A stretch of DNA of 8,021 bases from Deltaproteobacteria bacterium CG07_land_8_20_14_0_80_60_11 (GTDB lineage: Bacteria > Desulfobacterota > Desulfobaccia > Desulfobaccales > 0-14-0-80-60-11): assembly GCA_002779455.1 (NCBI GenBank), contig PEWM01000248.1, positions 1 to 8,021 on the forward strand, in the 5' to 3' direction. Positions 1 through 6,570 of this stretch are shown here, piece by piece (the first letter of the stretch is position 1; the number at the start of each line of letters is the position of its first letter). Below the pieces are notes generated by a model, which was given only the letters and a program-made list of their open reading frames with translations, had not been told where the DNA came from and did not search any database. The position numbers and the translations under genes are program-made.

Positions 1-277
1 CGGAACCGTAGAGGCGCTCGTCCTCCGCCACCCGCTGGGCGATGGTAACGCTGGCGCCTTCCAGGTGGGCCACCTGGGCCTGGGCCTTTTCCCGTTCAGT
101 GGCCTGCGTCTGGAGGTACTTGCCCTTGGCCAGTTCCACCTTGGCCAGGTTGCCCGGGGTGGCTTCCATGGCCTTGCCCTGGGGGATCAGGTAATTACGG
201 GCGTAGCCCCGAGCCACGTCCACTACGGCGCCCATGGCGCCCAAAGGGGTAATCTCCTCAGTCAAGATGATTTTCAC
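1..277 (-). CDS. rplI: 50S ribosomal protein bL9 (N-terminal part, runs off window)
   Basis: L9 binds 23S rRNA at the base of the L1 stalk of the large ribosomal subunit. The visible 92 codons begin MKIILTEEI. They carry the family signature (GYARNYLIPQGKA, residues about 24-36) followed by the start of the long connecting helix rich in Lys, Glu, Ala and Gln (about residues 41-75). The C-terminal domain lies beyond base 1. The start is a GTG at 275-277, chosen because GGAGGAG lies just upstream at the correct distance and because family members begin MKVIL or MQVIL here. Only 13 bases separate it from the stop of the upstream DUF2232 gene, so it is the fourth gene of the rpsF operon. The sequence identity is unambiguous; only the left end is missing. 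Confidence 0.97.
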   Translation of the reverse strand, partial: MKIILTEEITPLGAMGAVVDVARGYARNYLIPQGKAMEATPGNLAKVELAKGKYLQTQATEREKAQAQVAHLEGASVTIAQRVAEDERLYGS

Positions 278-290
278 CGCAAACTCCTCC

Positions 291-1229
291 TCAGGCATCC
301 TTGGGCCGATGCAACCGGCGAAAATCCAGCCACAGGTCCATCAACCCCAGGGTGATAATCAAGAAAAAAAACGGGTTCAGAAACAGCAAGGGGTAGCCGA
401 TCATCCGCAGCAGGCGCGGCAGCCCCAGGCGGTGAAACCAGGTGGCCACCACCGCCACTCCCTGGCAAAAATAGATCACCGCTGCCACCATGAGCAGGTT
501 GAGGCCAAAGAACCGGGCCCCGGTCACCGGCGCCAGCAGGAGAGAGCCGGCCCCCAGCAACACAAAGATCAGCCACTCCGGGGCCGCCCAGTGATACAGC
601 GGCGGATCGGCGGCGCCCCATCTTAGGAGCACGATCAGCTGCCGGGACAGGACGACGTTCAGCCAGGCCACCAGTGCCAGGTTGGTGACCAGCAAACCCG
701 GCAGGAGGCGCTGCAGCAGGGCCTCCACCTGAGCCGGGGCCACGCCGGGGACCAGGGGGCCGGGGGCGCCGGCGGCGGCATCCCCCATGACCTTGCGGAC
801 GATGTCCATGACTTCGGCGCTCTTTTGAGCCAGCAGGTCCTGGGGCGAAATCCCCATAAAAACCGCCTGCCCGAGAAAGACCAGCAAGGCGCCCGCGGTC
901 AAGGCCGCCACCGTCACCATGATCGCCTGAGGCGCCGCTACTCCCCGGCACTGCAGACCGGCCAACATCACTCCCATGAGCAGCAGGTTGAGAAAACCCA
1001 GGTTTTGCCAGATGGTTTCCAGAACGGGGTGCAGACAGCAGATGGCGGCGGCAGCGGCCAGGGCCAACGCCCCCGCCGCCAACTCCCCAAGGCGCCAGCC
1101 GGTTACCAGCACCGGCAAGGGCGCCAGAACGCCGACCAGCAGGTAGGCCAGGGGATTAACCTGGGCCCCCAGGAACCCTACAAGGAGGGCGCCCAGGCAG
1201 AGGAACCAAATGACGAGACCCCGGCCCAC
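291..1229 (-). CDS. DUF2232 (YybS-like) polytopic membrane protein
   Basis: This is a 312-residue, very hydrophobic protein with roughly eight predicted membrane segments, near residues 3-21, 26-43, 48-68, 78-121 (two), 173-200, 218-236, 241-266 and 276-300. A hydrophilic stretch with acidic and basic residues (about 127-168) separates the two halves. The late segment ending GLMDLWLDFRR, and the position between rpsR and rplI, are typical of the DUF2232 family. These proteins are commonly found in this ribosomal operon in deltaproteobacteria; their biochemical role is not known to me. The start is a GTG at 1227-1229, with a GAGGGG ribosome binding site upstream. The gene follows rpsR by 22 bases and precedes rplI by 13, so it is co-transcribed. 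Family assignment is by hydropathy, C-terminal motif and context. Confidence 0.85.
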   Translation of the reverse strand: MGRGLVIWFLCLGALLVGFLGAQVNPLAYLLVGVLAPLPVLVTGWRLGELAAGALALAAAAAICCLHPVLETIWQNLGFLNLLLMGVMLAGLQCRGVAAPQAIMVTVAALTAGALLVFLGQAVFMGISPQDLLAQKSAEVMDIVRKVMGDAAAGAPGPLVPGVAPAQVEALLQRLLPGLLVTNLALVAWLNVVLSRQLIVLLRWGAADPPLYHWAAPEWLIFVLLGAGSLLLAPVTGARFFGLNLLMVAAVIYFCQGVAVVATWFHRLGLPRLLRMIGYPLLFLNPFFFLIITLGLMDLWLDFRRLHRPKDA

Positions 1230-1251
1230 GGATTACCCCTCACCCCTGCCC

Positions 1252-1509
1252 TCACGTAATGGGCACTTGCGGGGTATAGGAAATCAAGGCCAGCAGCCGG
1301 GCCTGCTTGATGGCTCTGGTGACCCGCCGCTGATGGCGGGCGCAGTTCCCCGAGATGCGGCGGGGAATGATCTTACCCCGCTCCGTGACAAATTGTCTCA
1401 GGGTATTGACATCTTTGTAATCGATGGGCAGCTTGGCGTCCACGCAAAAACGGCAGACCTTGCGGCGGACGTAAAATTGTTTCCGTTTGCGGCGAGGCAT
1501 TACAGGCAC
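1252..1509 (-). CDS. rpsR: 30S ribosomal protein bS18
   Basis: S18 forms a heterodimer with S6 on the 30S platform. The 85-residue product is strongly basic at its N-terminus (PRRKRKQ) and has the family core KVCRFC, then DYKDVNTLRQFVTERGKI, then GNCARHQRRV. Cys19, Cys22, Cys56 and His59 form a CxxC plus CxxH set, so this is the zinc-binding (C+) form of S18. The start is taken as GTG at 1507-1509 because AGGAGG lies 8 bases upstream; the in-frame ATG three codons later would be about 17 bases away. That adds MPV before the usual MPRRKRK start. Only three bases separate it from the rpsF stop, and no ssb gene intervenes, unlike the rpsF-ssb-rpsR order of many bacteria. Confidence 0.98.
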   Translation of the reverse strand: MPVMPRRKRKQFYVRRKVCRFCVDAKLPIDYKDVNTLRQFVTERGKIIPRRISGNCARHQRRVTRAIKQARLLALISYTPQVPIT

Positions 1510-1512
1510 GGA

Positions 1513-1971
1513 TTATTCCTCCTGGGCAGGGGCGGCGGGTTCTTCTGGGGCGGCGGCGGCCGCGGGGGGCGAGACTTCCACCGGGGCGGCAGCTTCCACC
1601 GGGGCCGCAACTTCCGGCACGGCTTCCGGCGCGGCCGCCTTGGCCTTGGCCGCGATCTCGGCCTGCAGGGCCTCCAGATTCACCTTGTCCGATTTCTTGG
1701 TGGTGAGGAAGCGGATGATGCGATCGTCAATCCGGTAGTTGCGCTCCAACTCCTTGACCGTCTCGGACGACCCGGCAAAATCGGCTAGCACGTAATAGCC
1801 CCGAATGGTGCCCTGGATTTTGTAGGCCAGCTTGCGGCGGCCCCACTCATCCAGCCCCACCAGGGTTCCACCTTGAGAGGAGATAATCCCGGAAAACTTG
1901 TCGATGGCGGATTTTACTTCTTCATCGGGGAGGTCGCCATTCACCACCCAGACCGATTCATAGCGGCGCAT
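1513..1971 (-). CDS. rpsF: 30S ribosomal protein bS6 with long acidic Ala/Pro/Glu tail
   Basis: S6 pairs with S18 and binds 16S rRNA in the 30S platform. Residues 1-95 are a standard S6 fold: MRRYESVWVV start, DEWGRRKLAYKIQG at 41-54, GYYVLADF at 58-65, and ERNYRIDDRIIRFLTTKK at 76-93. From about residue 100 to 152 the protein is a low-complexity tail of Ala, Pro, Glu and Val. It has no Lys or Arg after residue 111, which makes the protein longer than the roughly 95-135 residues usual for the family. AAGGAGGAAG lies directly upstream of the ATG at 1969-1971. It is the first gene of the operon, preceded by a good promoter and a structured leader. Confidence 0.98.
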   Translation of the reverse strand: MRRYESVWVVNGDLPDEEVKSAIDKFSGIISSQGGTLVGLDEWGRRKLAYKIQGTIRGYYVLADFAGSSETVKELERNYRIDDRIIRFLTTKKSDKVNLEALQAEIAAKAKAAAPEAVPEVAAPVEAAAPVEVSPPAAAAAPEEPAAPAQEE

Positions 1972-1972
1972 T

Positions 1973-2025
1973 CTTCCTCCTTATGGTCGAATGGCCCTGG
2001 TGCTCTAAGGCCCAGGGCAAGGAAG
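1973..2025 (-). promoter_or_regulatory. Structured rpsF leader covering the Shine-Dalgarno sequence
   Basis: On the minus-strand transcript a perfect 7-bp hairpin forms between 2012-2018 and 1994-2000 (arms GCCCUGG and CCAGGGC, 11-nt loop). Directly outside it, CUUCCUU (2025-2019) can pair with the purine-rich AAGGAGGAAG ribosome binding site (bases 1979-1973). This leaves a 14-nt 3' bulge at 1980-1993. Such a two-stem fold would sequester the rpsF Shine-Dalgarno sequence. S6-S18 autoregulation through an rpsF leader is known in other bacteria. I do not see the CCG bulge I would expect of that motif, so the assignment to that class is open; the pairing itself is visible. Confidence 0.5.
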
Positions 2026-2037
2026 GGTAAAAATAAT

Positions 2038-2066
2038 AATTTATCAGATGCGAATCGGCTTGTCAA
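2038..2066 (-). promoter_or_regulatory. Sigma-70 type promoter of the rpsF ribosomal operon
   Basis: The minus strand reads a perfect TTGACA (2061-2066), a 17-base spacer, then TAAATT (2038-2043), followed by an AT-rich start region. Transcription would begin around 2030, giving a leader of about 60 bases before the rpsF ATG. It is the only strong promoter-like sequence upstream of the four-gene operon, and its consensus -35 suits a highly expressed ribosomal unit. Confidence 0.8.
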
Positions 2067-2094
2067 TGGGGCCGCAAGAGAGTAATGTATCAGG

Positions 2095-2325
2095 TTGAAT
2101 TTTGAGCGCCAGAACCTCACCATGAGAATGAGCATGCGCCGGTTCACCAGGCTAACCAATGCCTTTTCAAAAAAGGTGGAGAACCTGGCGCACGCGGTAT
2201 CCTTGCATTTTGTGTTCTACAACTTCGGGAGAATCCATAAGACCTTGAGAGTGACCCCGGCGATGGAAGCGGGGGTTTCAGATCATGTTTGGAGTTTGGA
2301 GGAAATTGCGGGATTATTGGATTAA
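2095..2325 (+). pseudogene. IS1-family-like transposase, C-terminal remnant
   Basis: An open frame of about 76 codons matches the C-terminal end of IS1-type DDE transposases common in environmental bacteria. It shows ERQNLTMRMSMRRFTRLTN, then FSKKVENLAHAVSLHF, then YNFGRIHKTLRVTPAMEAGV, and ends WSLEEIAGLLD, the natural C-terminus. The catalytic Glu region is expected just at the start of the fragment; everything upstream (the N-terminal DNA-binding part and the Asp residues, well over half the protein) is absent. The listed TTG start is simply the first codon of the open stretch, without a ribosome binding site. I see no clear terminal inverted repeats around it. The fragment is therefore a decayed relic, oriented divergently from the rpsF operon. 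Confidence 0.85.
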
Positions 2326-2336
2326 ATTATATCTCA

Positions 2337-2684
2337 TTAAGGATGAGGTTTTAATTGTATCAAAGGAGCAATATCAGCCCAAATTTTATAAAACAAAACT
2401 ATTGCCGCGCTACCGATAACGCCTAATATGGCTCCAATAATCTTAATAGTTACTTGGGCTGCATAAACTTTATGGCTGATCTCGTCCAGCTTGGTACTAT
2501 TTTTCTTGGATTCTTCTGTAAGAGTTATGACAGCTTGGGTTAGTTGTCCAAGAACTTTTTGCATTTCCATCATTGCTTGCAAAGTGAAGCTATGGTCGGA
2601 CAGAAGATAATCTTGCGGAGTCGTTTGGGGAGACTGAGTGGGGACCGAGCCTGTTGAACCTTGTGCATGTCCGGGATTAGACAT
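2337..2684 (-). CDS. Unrecognised small protein with coiled-coil-like helix and one membrane segment
   Basis: I do not recognise a named family. The 115-residue product has a Ser/Thr/Pro/Gln-rich N-terminus (1-25). A long amphipathic helix follows (about 34-72, with regularly spaced Leu, Met and Ile and charged residues such as LTEESKKNSTKLDEIS). One hydrophobic segment (about 77-99, IKIIGAILGVIGSAAIVLF) precedes a short tail. This suggests a membrane-anchored oligomerising protein. The ATG at 2682-2684 is chosen because GGAGG lies 9 bases upstream; a GTG two codons earlier is too close. The gene overlaps the stop of the preceding small gene by 8 bases, indicating translational coupling. Base composition is much richer in A and T than the flanking genes, suggesting acquisition by transfer. 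Confidence 0.75.
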   Translation of the reverse strand: MSNPGHAQGSTGSVPTQSPQTTPQDYLLSDHSFTLQAMMEMQKVLGQLTQAVITLTEESKKNSTKLDEISHKVYAAQVTIKIIGAILGVIGSAAIVLFYKIWADIAPLIQLKPHP

Positions 2685-2952
2685 TAGCACTTTCCTCCAT
2701 CTTAACCTTCATCCAATCCCACAACTCTGTGCTAGCTCGCCCCCAATAGCCACTAATCGACAGGAGGACAGCCGAACCTATTGGATTTTCTTGAACACTA
2801 ACTCCAAGTGTATCAGAGATTTGCTTGACTGTACCTTTGGCGGAGATCATCCATTGCGTGGAAGTAATTTCATAATGATCTGGGAATTTTTCTTTTATTG
2901 CAGCTATCAGTTTCGGGTTTTCTGCTGGCAAGAGGACAGCAAATAAGCTCAT
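2677..2952 (-). CDS. Unrecognised small soluble protein, first gene of an AT-rich pair
   Basis: This 91-residue protein has no signal peptide or membrane segment. It opens with a hydrophobic strand (MSLFAVLLPA), followed by a helix (NPKLIAAIKEKF), a strand pair around YEITSTQWMISAKG (28-40), a helix (VKQISDTLGV, 42-51), a strand (GSAVLLSISGYWG, 59-71) and an aromatic C-terminal helix (STELWDWMKVKM). This alternation suggests a compact alpha/beta fold. I associate the pattern only with uncharacterised proteins. The ATG at 2950-2952 is preferred over the GTG 11 codons upstream: the extra residues (STLYKKRRIN) look non-coding and no ribosome site precedes them, whereas AGGCG lies about 12 bases before the ATG. 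It is followed, with an 8-base overlap, by the membrane-anchored partner. Confidence 0.7.
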   Translation of the reverse strand: MSLFAVLLPAENPKLIAAIKEKFPDHYEITSTQWMISAKGTVKQISDTLGVSVQENPIGSAVLLSISGYWGRASTELWDWMKVKMEESANV

Positions 2953-3000
2953 ATTAATTCGCCTTTTTTTATACAGGGTAGACACCTGATATTAATTTAA

Positions 3001-3028
3001 AAATTAGGCACCCTATACTTTTTGTCAA
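3001..3028 (-). promoter_or_regulatory. Promoter of the AT-rich small gene pair
   Basis: A perfect TTGACA (3023-3028, minus strand) is followed by a 16-base spacer and TAATTT (3001-3006), giving a start about 40-45 bases before the ATG at 2952. The 10-base palindrome CCCGTACGGG (3031-3040) lies immediately upstream of the -35 box and is a plausible operator. It is inferred from sequence only. Confidence 0.6.
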
Positions 3029-3040
3029 TCCCCGTACGGG

Positions 3041-3262
3041 AACAATATACACTAGTGGATGAAATATTCCAGAGCAAAGGGAACCTTTAGTGCAATTTTC
3101 TCTGAAAGTGATTTCTCCTCCATCGGAATAATTTCTGAACGACTTGAATCTGAGGGCAAAATTTTGACGGCGGTTTTTCAAACTAATACACTACCGGCAA
3201 GAGAAGCCCGGGAATTCCCCGCCGTCCGGCGAAATCTCCCAGGCTCCTCCGGGTTCAAGGCG
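3041..3262. other. Non-coding gap between the small gene pair and the lipoprotein gene
   Basis: The first 140 bases continue the AT-rich composition, then composition switches abruptly to GC-rich near 3185. Short plus- and minus-strand open frames exist here but lack ribosome sites and plausible protein character. The only structure seen is an 8-base inverted repeat, GACGGCGG (3166-3173) with CCGCCGTC (3219-3226), enclosing GGGAATTCCC (3210-3219). It could form a weak stem downstream of the lipoprotein gene, but no convincing T-tract follows. Confidence 0.4.
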
Positions 3263-3898
3263 CTACTGCACGGTAAAAGACGCGTCCCGCTGCGAGGCGC
3301 CGTAGTTGCTCATCAACCGGGTGATGACGGTGTAGACGCCGGGGGTGGCGTTGTTGGGCAGGGAATACGTCACGTTGTCATTGTAGCTGCCGTTGGCATT
3401 GGTCACCGTGGTCTCGTAAGGCGACCCCACCAGGCTGCCGTTATACCGGATCTCCCGCACCAGGGTGGCGGATACCGGCACATTTTCCGGGGTCAGGATG
3501 GTGTAATCAACCCCCAGCATAATCTGCTGCCCTGGCCTGGCCATGCCAGGAGAGGCCGTGGCGCGGTCCACGCTCACCACGTTGCCCTGGCCCTGGTAGT
3601 TATGCGCCTGGGCCGCGGCCTGGGACGAGCGGATCTCACTGTTGCGGTGGGAGGCATAAAGCGCCCCGCCCACGCCACCCAGGACGCCGCCCGCGGCCGC
3701 GCCGACCCAGGCGCCGGTGGCGGCGTGGCCGGTGGCCGCGCCGATGATGGAGCCGATGGCGGCGCCGGTGGCCGCCCCGCCCAAGGCGCCGGCCCCGGCG
3801 GACCGGGCGGGATCATAATACCCGCTATCGGTGACACAGCCTGCCAGAGACACGGCCAAGAACACTACGCCTGCAATCGCCAACCATTTTCGGGTCAT
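3263..3898 (-). CDS. Glycine-zipper lipoprotein with C-terminal beta domain
   Basis: The 211-residue protein starts with a lipoprotein signal peptide: positively charged MTRKW, a hydrophobic core, and lipobox LAGC with the acylated Cys at residue 21. Residue +2 is Val rather than Asp, which in proteobacteria favours outer-membrane sorting. Residues about 35-80 form a glycine zipper (GALGGAATGAAIGSIIGAAT, then GAWVGAAAGGVLGGVGGAL), as in Gly-zipper outer membrane lipoproteins and SlyB/OsmB-like proteins, where such segments associate with the membrane. Residues about 105-211 are strand-rich (IMLGVDYTIL, VSATLVREIRYNG, GVYTVITRL) and resemble an immunoglobulin-like beta sandwich. The ATG has a purine-rich site (GAGAGGGGGG) upstream. 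It appears monocistronic. A cell-envelope role is inferred; the exact function is unknown. Confidence 0.85.
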   Translation of the reverse strand: MTRKWLAIAGVVFLAVSLAGCVTDSGYYDPARSAGAGALGGAATGAAIGSIIGAATGHAATGAWVGAAAGGVLGGVGGALYASHRNSEIRSSQAAAQAHNYQGQGNVVSVDRATASPGMARPGQQIMLGVDYTILTPENVPVSATLVREIRYNGSLVGSPYETTVTNANGSYNDNVTYSLPNNATPGVYTVITRLMSNYGASQRDASFTVQ

Positions 3899-3985
3899 CT
3901 TGTCCCCCCTCTCCCGCAGTGCGGTTCAAGCCAGAATGCCAACGCCCTTTGCCAGGAATGTCGACCAGGATCGCCTATTTTCCAC

Positions 3986-4020
3986 CTTATATTTTTAATC
4001 ACTTATACCCCAAGATGCAA
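3986..4020 (-). promoter_or_regulatory. AT-rich promoter-like segment upstream of the lipoprotein gene
   Basis: Between nusB and the lipoprotein gene is an isolated AT-rich patch. Possible arrangements on the minus strand are TTGCAT (4015-4020), 17 bases, TAAAAA (3992-3997), or TTGGGG (4008-4013), 16 bases, TATAAG (3986-3991). Neither -35 is good, so the exact promoter is uncertain. A change of transcription unit here is nevertheless reasonable given the 160-base gap. Confidence 0.35.
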
Positions 4021-4057
4021 CCCCCGGGGCCGGGTTCTGCCGCCGACGCCGGTGGGC

Positions 4058-4477
4058 TCAGACCTCCCGGCCTACGGACAGCCGCACCTGGTCCAGGATG
4101 CCGTTGACGAACCCCCCGGAGGCCTCGCTGCCGTAGCGCTTGGCCATCTCCACCGCCTCGTTGATCACCACCTTAGGCGGAATGTGAGGCTGGTACAGCA
4201 GTTCATAGACGGCCAGCCGGAGAAGGTTGCGATCCACGATGGTCATACGCGAAAGGCGCCAATGCTCCGAGTAGCGCACAATGAAGGCATCCAACTCCTC
4301 CCGATGGGCGGCCACCCCCGAAACCAGGGCCTGGAGATAAGCGGGAGGTGCGCCTTCTGCCTGGAAATGATGCCAGAACTGCTCCACGGCCTCGGGCCGG
4401 CGCTCCCCGGCGAACTCGGCCTGATAGAGAAATTGCAGGGCCCATTCCCGGCAGCGGCTGCGGGAATACCCCCCCAA
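4058..4477 (-). CDS. nusB: Transcription antitermination factor NusB
   Basis: NusB binds boxA RNA with S10 (NusE) and promotes antitermination of rRNA operons. The 139-residue all-helical product has the usual length and motifs: SRSRCREWALQFLYQAEF (5-22), DRNLLRLAVYELLY (82-95), VINEAVEMAKRYGSE (104-118) and FVNGILD (123-129). The best start is a TTG at 4475-4477: it lies four bases after the ribH stop, GGGAG lies about nine bases upstream, and no ATG or GTG is available before the first conserved helix. Being the last gene of the ribE-ribBA-ribH cluster matches the frequent ribH-nusB pairing in proteobacteria and implies co-transcription. No strong terminator was found downstream; only a 5-bp stem at 4019-4036. 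Confidence 0.96.
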   Translation of the reverse strand: MGGYSRSRCREWALQFLYQAEFAGERRPEAVEQFWHHFQAEGAPPAYLQALVSGVAAHREELDAFIVRYSEHWRLSRMTIVDRNLLRLAVYELLYQPHIPPKVVINEAVEMAKRYGSEASGGFVNGILDQVRLSVGREV

Positions 4478-4481
4478 GCAG

Positions 4482-4949
4482 TCAGGCTCCCAGTTCTTTC
4501 AGGAGGTTGACCATCTCGATGGCGGCTTCGGCGGCGGCAAAGCCTTTGTTGCCGGCCTTGCTGCCGGCCCGTTCGATGGCCTGCTCCAGGCTGTCGGTGG
4601 TGAGGATGCCGAAGGCGATGGGCACCCCGCTGTCCAGGGACACCTGCGCAATCCCCTTGCTCACCTCCGCGGCCACGTAATCGAAGTGGGGCGTGGAACC
4701 CCGGATCACTGCGCCCAGGCAGATCACGGCGTCGTAGGCCCCGGCCTGGGCCAGGCGCTTGGCCGCCAGGGGAATCTCCCAGGCCCCCGGCACCCGCACC
4801 ACCGCCAGGTGCTCCTCAGCTACGCCCTGGCGCCGCAGACAGTCCAGGGCGCCCTCTAACAGGCGCTCGGTGATAAAGGAATTGAACCGGCTCACCACCA
4901 GGGAGAATTTCAAGCCGGCGGCGGTGAGCTTGCCTTCTATGGTACGCAT
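4482..4949 (-). CDS. ribH: 6,7-dimethyl-8-ribityllumazine synthase
   Basis: RibH condenses 5-amino-6-ribitylaminouracil with 3,4-dihydroxy-2-butanone 4-phosphate to give lumazine, the penultimate step of riboflavin synthesis, in a cytosolic oligomeric shell. The 155-residue product is full length. Visible motifs are VVSRFNSFIT (18-27, substrate-binding Phe22), VPGAWEIP (53-60), GAVIRGSTPHFDYV (79-92, with His88 at the catalytic position), FGILTTDSLEQAIERAG (113-129) and KAGNKG (131-136). The ATG has AAGGAGGG upstream at ideal distance. It receives DHBP from RibBA, encoded just upstream, and feeds RibE. It is separated from ribBA by a 238-base gap mostly filled by an inverted-repeat element, and from nusB by only four bases. 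Confidence 0.98.
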   Translation of the reverse strand: MRTIEGKLTAAGLKFSLVVSRFNSFITERLLEGALDCLRRQGVAEEHLAVVRVPGAWEIPLAAKRLAQAGAYDAVICLGAVIRGSTPHFDYVAAEVSKGIAQVSLDSGVPIAFGILTTDSLEQAIERAGSKAGNKGFAAAEAAIEMVNLLKELGA

Positions 4950-5009
4950 CTGCCCTCCTTCTAACTAAGAACGTGATCCGGCCATGTGGGGGCCTACTGC
5001 AAAAATTTG

Positions 5010-5181
5010 GGGCGAAAAGGGGAAAAGGCGAAAAGGATAAAAGGATAAAAAACCTTCAATCTCAATCCTTTTCTCCCCAAATACCATAATCCGCACAAGC
5101 GAATCTCAACAAGACTCTGCGGCGAACCAAGCCCTATCTTGCTTTTCCTGTTCGCCTTTTCCCCTTTTCCCCTTTTCGCCC
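5010..5181. repeat. Inverted-repeat element between ribBA and ribH
   Basis: The left arm (5010-5032) and right arm (5151-5181) are inverted repeats built from GGGGAAAA and GGCGAA blocks. They match over their whole length except that the right arm carries one additional 8-base GGGGAAAA unit (31 against 23 bases). The interior of about 118 bases is AT-rich, non-coding, and contains short GGATAAAA direct repeats (5035-5050). The right arm ends six bases from the ribBA stop codon, in a run of T on the plus strand. Transcribed, the arms would fold into a long G-C/A-U hairpin in the ribBA-ribH message. No transposase or target duplication is evident. Confidence 0.75.
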
Positions 5182-5187
5182 TTTTTT

Positions 5188-6390
<1,203 letters not shown>

Positions 6391-6402
6391 GGTTAAAATC
6401 CT

Positions 6403-6570
6403 GGTTTTTGGTTTTTAGTTTTTAGTTTTTGGTCTTTGGTCTTATAAATCTTTTCCGGGTGCTTGGTCGTTCGTTCACTGATTATCACCCGGAGCAAAAG
6501 GGCCAATCCGGCAATTTGATTAAAAAACCTGATGACGAACACCAAAAACTAAAAACCAAAAACTAAAAAC
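6403..6570. repeat. Inverted-repeat element between ribE and ribBA
   Basis: The left arm (6403-6432) consists of tandem 7-base units GTTTTTA/GTTTTTG. The right arm (6542-6570) is the reverse complement of the same units in a slightly shuffled order. The roughly 109-base interior is non-coding and carries its own perfect 8-bp hairpin, TCCGGGTG (6454-6461) with CACCCGGA (6486-6493). The right arm touches the ribE stop codon directly and the left arm ends 12 bases before the ribBA ATG, so the element fills the intergenic gap. It resembles the element at 5010-5181 in size, layout and position after a stop codon, though the arm sequences differ. Confidence 0.75.

Noticed and set aside
1513..1700. 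Low-complexity 3' end of rpsF as a frameshift artefact
   Set aside because: The frame stays open to a stop three bases before rpsR, with AGGAGG for rpsR inside the correct end. Ala/Pro/Glu tails on S6 are plausible in this lineage.
2969..3181. A 70-codon minus-strand open frame upstream of the small gene pair
   Set aside because: It has no ribosome binding site and no recognisable character, and it runs through the predicted promoter and palindrome of the downstream genes.
3915..3945. A possible sigma-54 promoter upstream of the lipoprotein gene (TGGCATTCTGGCTTGA)
   Set aside because: The -24 GG is present, but ten bases later the sequence is TG rather than the required GC.
4019..4036. A hairpin AACCC/GGGTT after nusB as a terminator
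   Set aside because: It has only five base pairs and no real T-tract, so it is too weak to call.
3059..4510. A 483-codon plus-strand open frame
   Set aside because: It runs antisense through the lipoprotein and nusB genes. Its composition (Gly, Arg, Pro, His rich) is typical of a shadow frame in GC-rich DNA, and it resembles no protein family.
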